Below are positions 4,732-8,185 of a DNA stretch of 8,185 nucleotides, in pieces. How positions within the stretch are numbered: position 1 is the first letter of the stretch; each line of letters starts with the position of its first letter. The DNA lies in contig JAILZC010000029.1 in NCBI GenBank assembly GCA_023512665.1, forward strand, positions 1 to 8,185, in the 5' to 3' direction. The notes below the pieces were generated by a model that had not been told where the DNA came from, searched no databases, and saw only the letters and a list, made by a program, of their open reading frames with translations. Source of the DNA: Candidatus Bipolaricaulota bacterium. Lineage in GTDB: Bacteria; Bipolaricaulota; Bipolaricaulia; RBG-16-55-9; DRXL01. The position numbers and the translations under genes were made by a program.

Positions 4732-5664
4732 ATGCAGACTTCTGCGCTCTTTCGCCGACTGAGCTTTGTCACTCTTCTTGTGACTTTCGGGCATCTGCTC
4801 TTTGGCAACATTGTGAGCGGGACGGATTCGGGGATGGGCTGTGGCCCCCACTGGCCACTCTGTCAGGGGCAGCTCTTCCCTCCGCTCACCGATCCGGCGC
4901 TCGTCATCGAGTGGACCCATCGGCTCTTCGCGGTACTTGTGGGATTGAGTATTCTTGCGACGACGCTGGTCGCCTGGCGGCGCGAGCGTCGCTTTCTTGG
5001 CCTGGCGACGGCCTCGCTCGTGCTCGTGATTATCGTTGGTGTGTTGGGGGGCATCACGGTCTTGCTGGAGTTGCCCAAAGCTATCTCTACGGCGCACTTC
5101 GCGTTGGGGTCGTTGCTCTTTGCGTTGCTTGTAGTGCTGACGAGCCTCTCCTTTGGCCCAAGCTCCTCCATGGTGCACCTTGACGCCGGAGGCGGCAAGA
5201 CAAATGGTCCAGGCGAAGCCTGGATGCACCGCTGGGCGCTCGTTTCAGTAATTCTGATCTATCTGCAATCGGTCCTAGGGGCGTATGTGCGGCACAGCCA
5301 AGCGGGGCTGGCCCTGCCCCTCTGGCCCTTCTTGACGTTCTTTCCCAACTTAGAGATTGGCCCTATTGCCCATCAGTGGTCGCATCGGCTCGTGGCGCTG
5401 ATCGTCCTGGGGGTCGTCTCGCTCACGGCGACGCGAGCGATCCGAGCGGGCTATCCCGCTCTTGGGGTGAGCTCTCTCGTGCTCGTTCTCGTTCAGATCG
5501 CCCTAGGGGTGCTCACGGTCTGGACGCTCCTCAACCCCCTGATCGCAATGCTCCATCTTGCGGGAGCCCTGGCGCTGCTTGGGGTCGAGATTGTTCTGAC
5601 AGTGCGCAGTTGGCCACGCCCTGAAAAGCTCAGCAGCCGCGCACCCGTGGGGGAGGCGCTATGA
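4732..5664 (+). CDS. ctaA: Heme A synthase (COX15/CtaA family)
   Basis: This 310-residue membrane enzyme oxidises the C8 methyl of heme O to the formyl group of heme A. The family's two four-helix halves are visible. The essential Glu and heme-ligand His are in EWTHR (E60, H63); the other expected histidines are H122 (TAHFALG), H218 (HQWSHR) and H275 (MLHLAG). The first extracytoplasmic loop has the Cys pair C37 and C44 in GCGPHWPLC. The equivalent loop of the second half (GLALPLWPFL, 192-201) has lost its cysteines. The linker between halves (about 141-166) carries a 17-residue in-frame insertion with a palindrome. I start at ATG 4732, one base after the previous stop. No clear ribosome binding site is seen, so translation is probably coupled. 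An upstream in-frame reading would begin inside the small gene. The stop overlaps ctaB as ATGA. Confidence 0.95.
   Translation: MQTSALFRRLSFVTLLVTFGHLLFGNIVSGTDSGMGCGPHWPLCQGQLFPPLTDPALVIEWTHRLFAVLVGLSILATTLVAWRRERRFLGLATASLVLVIIVGVLGGITVLLELPKAISTAHFALGSLLFALLVVLTSLSFGPSSSMVHLDAGGGKTNGPGEAWMHRWALVSVILIYLQSVLGAYVRHSQAGLALPLWPFLTFFPNLEIGPIAHQWSHRLVALIVLGVVSLTATRAIRAGYPALGVSSLVLVLVQIALGVLTVWTLLNPLIAMLHLAGALALLGVEIVLTVRSWPRPEKLSSRAPVGEAL
5174..5230. repeat. In-frame palindromic insertion in ctaA with 6-bp direct repeats
   Basis: TGCACC at 5174-5179 and again at 5225-5230 flank 45 bases, so the duplication plus insert is 51 bp, exactly 17 codons. The insert ends with a perfect 7-bp hairpin, TCCAGGC (5208-5214) with GCCTGGA (5218-5224), loop GAA. 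GGTGCA at 5172-5177 also pairs with TGCACC at 5225-5230, giving a possible larger cruciform. Removing one repeat and the insert would restore a continuous MVH-RWA reading in the cytoplasmic linker. The hairpin core GGTCCAGGCG...AGCCTGG also occurs in coxA at 2829-2847. The repeats and palindromes are seen; that it is a past insertion is inferred. Confidence 0.55.
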
Positions 5665-6545
5665 CGACCGTCGCGCAGCGCACAGCCCTGCGCCAGGCAG
5701 TTTCAGACTATTTGGCTCTGACCAAGCCCCGTATCACGCTCTTAGTCTTGGTAACAACGGCGGCGGCGTTTTGGGTTGCTGCAAAGGAATCATTTTCGCT
5801 TGGGCTCTTCGTGATCACGTTAGCAGGAACGGGATTGGCGTCGTCAGCCGCTGGGGTCTTGAACTCTCTTCTCGATCGCGATGTAGACGCGCTCATGGCG
5901 CGCACGTGCGCTCGTCCGCTGCCAGCGGGGCGCGTGCCGCCTCTCTCGGCTCTGCTCTTTGGGACTGCTCTCACTGTGAGCTCTTTCACAGTGCTCGCGT
6001 GGGGAGCCAATCTTCTCGCAGCGGGCTTGGCGCTCTGTGCGATTCTCTTCTATACTTTCATCTACACGCGCTGGCTCAAGCGCACCTCGCCCCTCTGCAC
6101 GGAGGTCGGCGGGATCGCCGGGGCTCTTCCCCCCGTGATCGGGTGGGCCGCGGCGACGGGTGGGGTTGAGGCTCCGGCGCTGGTGCTCTTTGGAATCTTA
6201 TGGCTCTGGCAACCCCCGCACTTTTGGGCGTTGGCGCTTGGGCGAACTGAAGAGTACCGTGCGGCGAACCTCCCCATTCTCCCCGTGGTGCACGGCGCAG
6301 AGGCCACACGCCGCCGAAGCTTGCTCTACACGCTGGCGCTCCTGCCCGTAAGTCTCTTGCTCCACTATCCGTTGGGCATTGCTGGGGCCTTCTACGCTGC
6401 GGGAGCGGCGGTGCTAGGAATGGGGTTGATCTATCTTGCGTGGCGGGACTGGCGCTCCCCAAGCCCGACGGGGGAGAAGAAACTCTTTCTCTACTCCATG
6501 CTCTATCTGGCGCTCGTCTTCTTGTTGATCGTGTTGGATTCGTGA
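5661..6545 (+). CDS. ctaB: Protoheme IX farnesyltransferase (heme O synthase)
   Basis: This 294-residue member of the UbiA prenyltransferase superfamily adds farnesyl diphosphate to heme B to make heme O, the substrate of CtaA. The N-terminal LTKPRITLLVLVTT (20-33) is a family signature. The first Asp-rich prenyl-diphosphate motif is N68-x3-D72-x3-D76 with the following RPLPAGRV. The second conserved region is YTRWLKRTSP with GGIAGALPPVIGWAA (150-164). WQPPHFWALAL (183-193) is the other family hallmark. About seven to nine membrane helices are apparent and the length is normal. The start overlaps the ctaA stop as ATGA and is served by GGGGGAGG at about 5649-5656. Pairing with ctaA directly upstream makes the specificity secure. 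Confidence 0.96.
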   Translation: MTTVAQRTALRQAVSDYLALTKPRITLLVLVTTAAAFWVAAKESFSLGLFVITLAGTGLASSAAGVLNSLLDRDVDALMARTCARPLPAGRVPPLSALLFGTALTVSSFTVLAWGANLLAAGLALCAILFYTFIYTRWLKRTSPLCTEVGGIAGALPPVIGWAAATGGVEAPALVLFGILWLWQPPHFWALALGRTEEYRAANLPILPVVHGAEATRRRSLLYTLALLPVSLLLHYPLGIAGAFYAAGAAVLGMGLIYLAWRDWRSPSPTGEKKLFLYSMLYLALVFLLIVLDS

Positions 6546-6547
6546 CT

Positions 6548-6967
6548 ATGAACGCCATCGAGCTGATCCCCACAGCCAACGCCGCGCTTAATCTCATGAG
6601 CGCCGTTTGTATCTCTTTGGGGCTGTACTTCATCACGCGTGGGCAGCGAGAGAGTCACCGACGGTTCATGGTGATGGCGTTTGGGCTGTCTGTGCTCTTT
6701 TTAGTGTTATATGTGATTCGCTATGCGCTGACTGGCCCCACGCCCTACACCGGCCCGGCTCGTTCGCTCTACTTATTTATATTATGGACGCACACTCCCC
6801 TAGCCGCGATCACGCCCATCTTAGTTCTCATAACGCTGCGCCGGGCGCTGCGCGGGGACTTTGCCCACCATAAGAAGATAGCCCGTGTGACGTTCCCCAT
6901 CTGGCTCTACGTCTCCGTGACGGGGTTGATCATCTACGGGATGCTGCACTACCTCCAAGTCCGTTAA
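6548..6967 (+). CDS. ctaM: DUF420 membrane protein (YozB/CtaM-like oxidase maturation factor)
   Basis: This 139-residue protein has four hydrophobic segments (about 10-30, 40-61, 73-97 and 113-135). It matches the DUF420 pattern: N11/N15 near the start of helix 1, H37 in RESHRRFMV, H82 in LWTHTPLA, and the C-terminal hallmark HHKKIARVTFPIWLYVSVTG (107-126). In Firmicutes the DUF420 protein YozB/CtaM is needed for maturation of heme A-containing oxidases. I transfer that role from family and context, and the symbol is provisional. The conserved histidines could bind heme or copper, which is inference. The start is ATG 6548, two bases after the ctaB stop, with no clear ribosome binding site, so translational coupling is likely. 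A longer in-frame reading upstream would overlap ctaB by over 100 bases and is not supported. It appears to be the last gene of the operon. Confidence 0.88.
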   Translation: MNAIELIPTANAALNLMSAVCISLGLYFITRGQRESHRRFMVMAFGLSVLFLVLYVIRYALTGPTPYTGPARSLYLFILWTHTPLAAITPILVLITLRRALRGDFAHHKKIARVTFPIWLYVSVTGLIIYGMLHYLQVR

Positions 6968-6995
6968 TTCGCGTTAGCGGACATCAGGACGGGGT

Positions 6996-7035
6996 CTGCT
7001 CTTCTCAGAAAACTCTCTACGGGGCAGTATTTTTT
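6996..7035 (+). terminator. Weak candidate terminator after the cox operon
   Basis: CTGCTC at 6996-7001 can pair with GGGCAG at 7022-7027 (one G-T pair), directly followed by TATTTTTT. The T-run is good but the stem is only six pairs with a 20-base loop, so this is tentative. Its place, 28 bases after the last operon gene, is where a terminator is expected. Confidence 0.3.
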
Positions 7036-7119
7036 AAGCATCGTCTCGTAAAACGGTCTCTGCTGCCCTTGAAGCCGACGGAACTTCTTTGGTGTTCGTC
7101 TTGGGGCACGGCAAGCCAA

Positions 7120-7200
7120 GGGAGCGCGGTTTTAGTGGGATTTTTGCAAAAAGCCCCTTGCTGTGATGAAAATCACGCTCAGGCCGTGACCGGCGCTCCC
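7120..7200 (+). ncRNA. Possible structured RNA or 5' leader element
   Basis: GGGAGCGC at 7120-7127 pairs perfectly with GCGCTCCC at 7193-7200. Three more pairs follow inward (7128-7130 with 7189-7191) after a single bulged G at 7192. This closing stem encloses two smaller hairpins. One is GGG-A-TTTTT (7137-7145) with AAAAA-G-CCC (7148-7156); the other is GTGAT (7163-7167) with ATCAC (7172-7176) across a GAAA tetraloop. The fold would be a three-way junction of about 81 bases. It matches no RNA family I recognise, and a tRNA reading fails because there is no T-arm. It may be a leader of the downstream mRNA, a small RNA, or chance pairing. Confidence 0.3.
7162..7177. promoter_or_regulatory. CRP-type palindrome upstream of the coiled-coil gene
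   Basis: TGTGAT-GAAA-ATCACG matches nine of ten specified bases of the CRP consensus TGTGA-N6-TCACA. Over the full 16 bases it is a palindrome with one mismatched end pair. It stands 137 bases before the next start codon. The same palindrome is one hairpin of the possible structured RNA at 7120-7200, so it may work as DNA, as RNA, or neither. The similar site at 162-177 before coxB slightly favours a regulator site. Confidence 0.35.
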
Positions 7201-7313
7201 GCCCTAGTTCACTTTTTAGGGGAATGGATGTCTATAGGTGGTGTAATCGGCGTCACTGTCATATCTGTGGGGAGTGCGTACAATCAAGCCAACGCTAAAG
7301 GGGGGATAGACGA

Positions 7314-8159
7314 ATGCGGAATCGCATATGGTTCAGCAGGATGCTGACGCTCCTGCTCGTGGCGATGCTCTTGGGCGTCGGGGCCACAGCTTCGGCCCAG
7401 GACGACAAGAGCGTCAAGGATAAGGTGGCTCAGCTCGAGAAACAGCTCAAAGAGCTGGAAGCCGTGGTCAAGTCGCTCTCCATCGAGCTGCAGAAGCTCA
7501 CCCAAGCCGGAACCGGCGAGATCGAGAACATCCGGCCGAGGCTCTTTGCCGTGGAACAGTTGGCCAAGGACCTCTCGTTCGATCTCAAGAAACTCGGTGG
7601 ACGGATCAGTAACGTAGAAGGGCAAGTCGAGCAGCTCGCCGAGCTGCCCCAGCAGGTGATGGATCTCAAGTACAGCGTTGGGGAGCTCTCGAGCCGCATG
7701 AAGGCCAATGAACTGGCCATCGGGCAGCTGCGCGATCAGATCGAAAAGCTCGCGGGTATGCAGGCCCTGGTCATTAACTTACAGGGAACCGTGGGGACGC
7801 TGAGCAATCGCGTCGAGGTAGTCGAGAAGGGCTTAGCGGCTTTGACTGACCAAGTGGGCAAGCTCCAAGCCCTCACGCCGTTGGTGAGGGGACTGCAAGA
7901 TACGACGGCGAATTTGAGCGTCCGTGTGGGACGTATTGAGGAGACGCTCGTCAAGCACACCCAGCAGTTGGAGCAGCTGTCGGGCGTGCCCGGCGCTGTG
8001 GTGAACGTTCAGAACTCTGTGGGGGAGCTTGCTAGTCGCACCAGCAGCCTTGAGGGGAATTTTGCGCGATTGCAGGAGATCGTCGCGTCCTTGCAAGATA
8101 TGGTGAGCAAACCGATTGCATTACCGCCGTCAACCCGGAGGATTTCGCCGGTGATGTAA
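7314..8159 (+). CDS. Secreted coiled-coil protein with five 38-residue tandem repeats
   Basis: I do not recognise a named family for this 281-residue protein. Residues 1-28 form a typical signal peptide: RNR, a hydrophobic core (11-22), then ATASA with cleavage likely before Q29. No lipobox cysteine is present, and there is no cysteine at all. The mature part is nearly all heptad-like coiled coil. A first charged segment (31-62, VAQLEKQLKELEAVV) is followed by five 38-residue repeats at 71-108, 109-146, 147-184, 185-222 and 223-260. A short Pro- and Ser-rich tail ends it. The likely place is the periplasm or cell surface, as a structural or spacer protein; no enzymatic motif is seen. GGGGGGA at 7300-7306 precedes ATG 7314 by seven bases. 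It is separated from the oxidase operon by 346 bases and nothing ties it to respiration. Confidence 0.85.
   Translation: MRNRIWFSRMLTLLLVAMLLGVGATASAQDDKSVKDKVAQLEKQLKELEAVVKSLSIELQKLTQAGTGEIENIRPRLFAVEQLAKDLSFDLKKLGGRISNVEGQVEQLAELPQQVMDLKYSVGELSSRMKANELAIGQLRDQIEKLAGMQALVINLQGTVGTLSNRVEVVEKGLAALTDQVGKLQALTPLVRGLQDTTANLSVRVGRIEETLVKHTQQLEQLSGVPGAVVNVQNSVGELASRTSSLEGNFARLQEIVASLQDMVSKPIALPPSTRRISPVM
7524..8093 (+). repeat. Five tandem 114-bp coding repeats (38 residues each)
   Basis: The units start at 7524, 7638, 7752, 7866 and 7980. Comparing units 2-5, position 10-11 is a hydrophobic residue then K/Q, the middle reads SVGELSSR, TVGTLSNR, TTANLSVR and SVGELASR, and each unit ends in a heptad closing with L (QIEKL, QVGKL, QLEQL, IVASL). 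Unit 1 (71-108) is the most diverged but ends the same way (QVEQL). Thirty-eight residues are five heptads plus three, so each unit would add a discontinuity in the coiled coil. The DNA copies have diverged, so the duplication is old. Confidence 0.75.
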
Positions 8160-8167
8160 CGTGCGGC

Positions 8168-8180
8168 GGGAGAGGAGAGG
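8168..8180 (+). promoter_or_regulatory. Purine-rich stretch, possible ribosome binding site of a gene beyond the window
   Basis: GGGAGAGGAGAGG lies nine bases after the coiled-coil gene's stop and is followed by AAAAA at the window end. It resembles the strong ribosome binding sites used elsewhere here, so a downstream gene may start within about ten bases beyond the window. No start codon is visible. Confidence 0.3.
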
Positions 8181-8185
8181 AAAAA

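Larger units (their letters stand above)
6968..7313. other. 346-base intergenic region between the cox operon and the coiled-coil gene
   Basis: No convincing gene was found on either strand. It holds a weak terminator candidate (6996-7035), a stretch able to fold into a branched RNA (7120-7200), a CRP-type palindrome (7162-7177) and the GGGGGGA ribosome binding site of the next gene (7300-7306). The heptamer TGTCATA at 7257-7263 is also found at 142-148 in the coxB promoter region. I see no strong promoter. The best guess is TTCACT (7208-7213) with TATAGG (7233-7238), whose 19-base spacing is poor. Confidence 0.6.

Noticed and set aside
6440..6547. Longer N-terminus for the DUF420 gene
   Set aside because: It would overlap ctaB by more than 100 bases with non-homologous residues. 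ATG 6548 fits the family and the two-base gap.
6765..6790. AT-rich patch in the DUF420 gene as an internal promoter
   Set aside because: TATTAT-like hexamers occur, but no matching -35 box at a good distance was seen, and nothing downstream in that transcript needs it.
7120..7203. A tRNA or selenocysteine tRNA, because of the 8-bp closing stem and the following GCC
   Set aside because: There is no T-arm with a TTCRA-type loop before the 3' strand, no proper anticodon arm, and the end is GCCC rather than GCCA.
7069..7347. A 92-codon open frame in the intergenic region
   Set aside because: It has no convincing start or ribosome binding site, overlaps the signal peptide of the coiled-coil gene out of frame, and shows no recognisable domain.
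1..8185. CRISPR array, insertion sequence, prophage or defence genes
   Set aside because: No spaced direct repeats, transposase, integrase, phage or nuclease-like reading frames were seen on either strand.

Overview
The window holds one complete cluster for an aa3-type (type A1) cytochrome c oxidase and its heme A supply, followed by an unrelated secreted coiled-coil gene. All genes are on the + strand. The DNA is moderately GC-rich and the genes are packed with ATGA overlaps or gaps of a few bases. It looks like a bacterial chromosome from an aerobic or facultatively aerobic lineage. The two tandem subunit III genes and the many palindromic repeats suggest a deep-branching, perhaps uncultured, group, but the sequence alone does not fix the phylum.

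Layout: 1-209 is a non-coding leader with a hairpin repeat, a good sigma-70-type promoter (perfect TATAAT) and several TRTGA half-sites. It is followed by coxB (subunit II, CuA), coxA (subunit I), two different coxC genes (subunit III), coxD (subunit IV), a 74-residue unrecognised membrane protein, ctaA (heme A synthase), ctaB (heme O synthase) and a DUF420/YozB (CtaM)-like gene. Positions 6968-7313 are a 346-base gap with a weak terminator candidate, a possible structured RNA and a CRP-type palindrome. Gene 7314-8159 encodes a secreted coiled-coil protein built from five 38-residue repeats. The last 26 bases are a purine-rich stretch, perhaps the ribosome binding site of a gene beyond the window.

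How it works together: CtaB farnesylates heme B to heme O and CtaA oxidises heme O to heme A. CoxA binds two hemes A plus CuB, CoxB receives electrons at CuA, and CoxC and CoxD are the usual accessory subunits. CoxB has no fused cytochrome c domain, and no cytochrome c or copper chaperone (Sco, CtaG) is encoded here, so those must lie elsewhere.

The core system is well known. The less ordinary signals are palindromic repeats. A bipartite hairpin element occurs upstream of coxB and at two gene junctions inside the operon. A second, different palindrome family lies inside the reading frames of coxA (C-terminal tail) and ctaA (cytoplasmic linker, flanked by a 6-bp direct repeat), apparently inserted in frame. 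I did not find a convincing new system.
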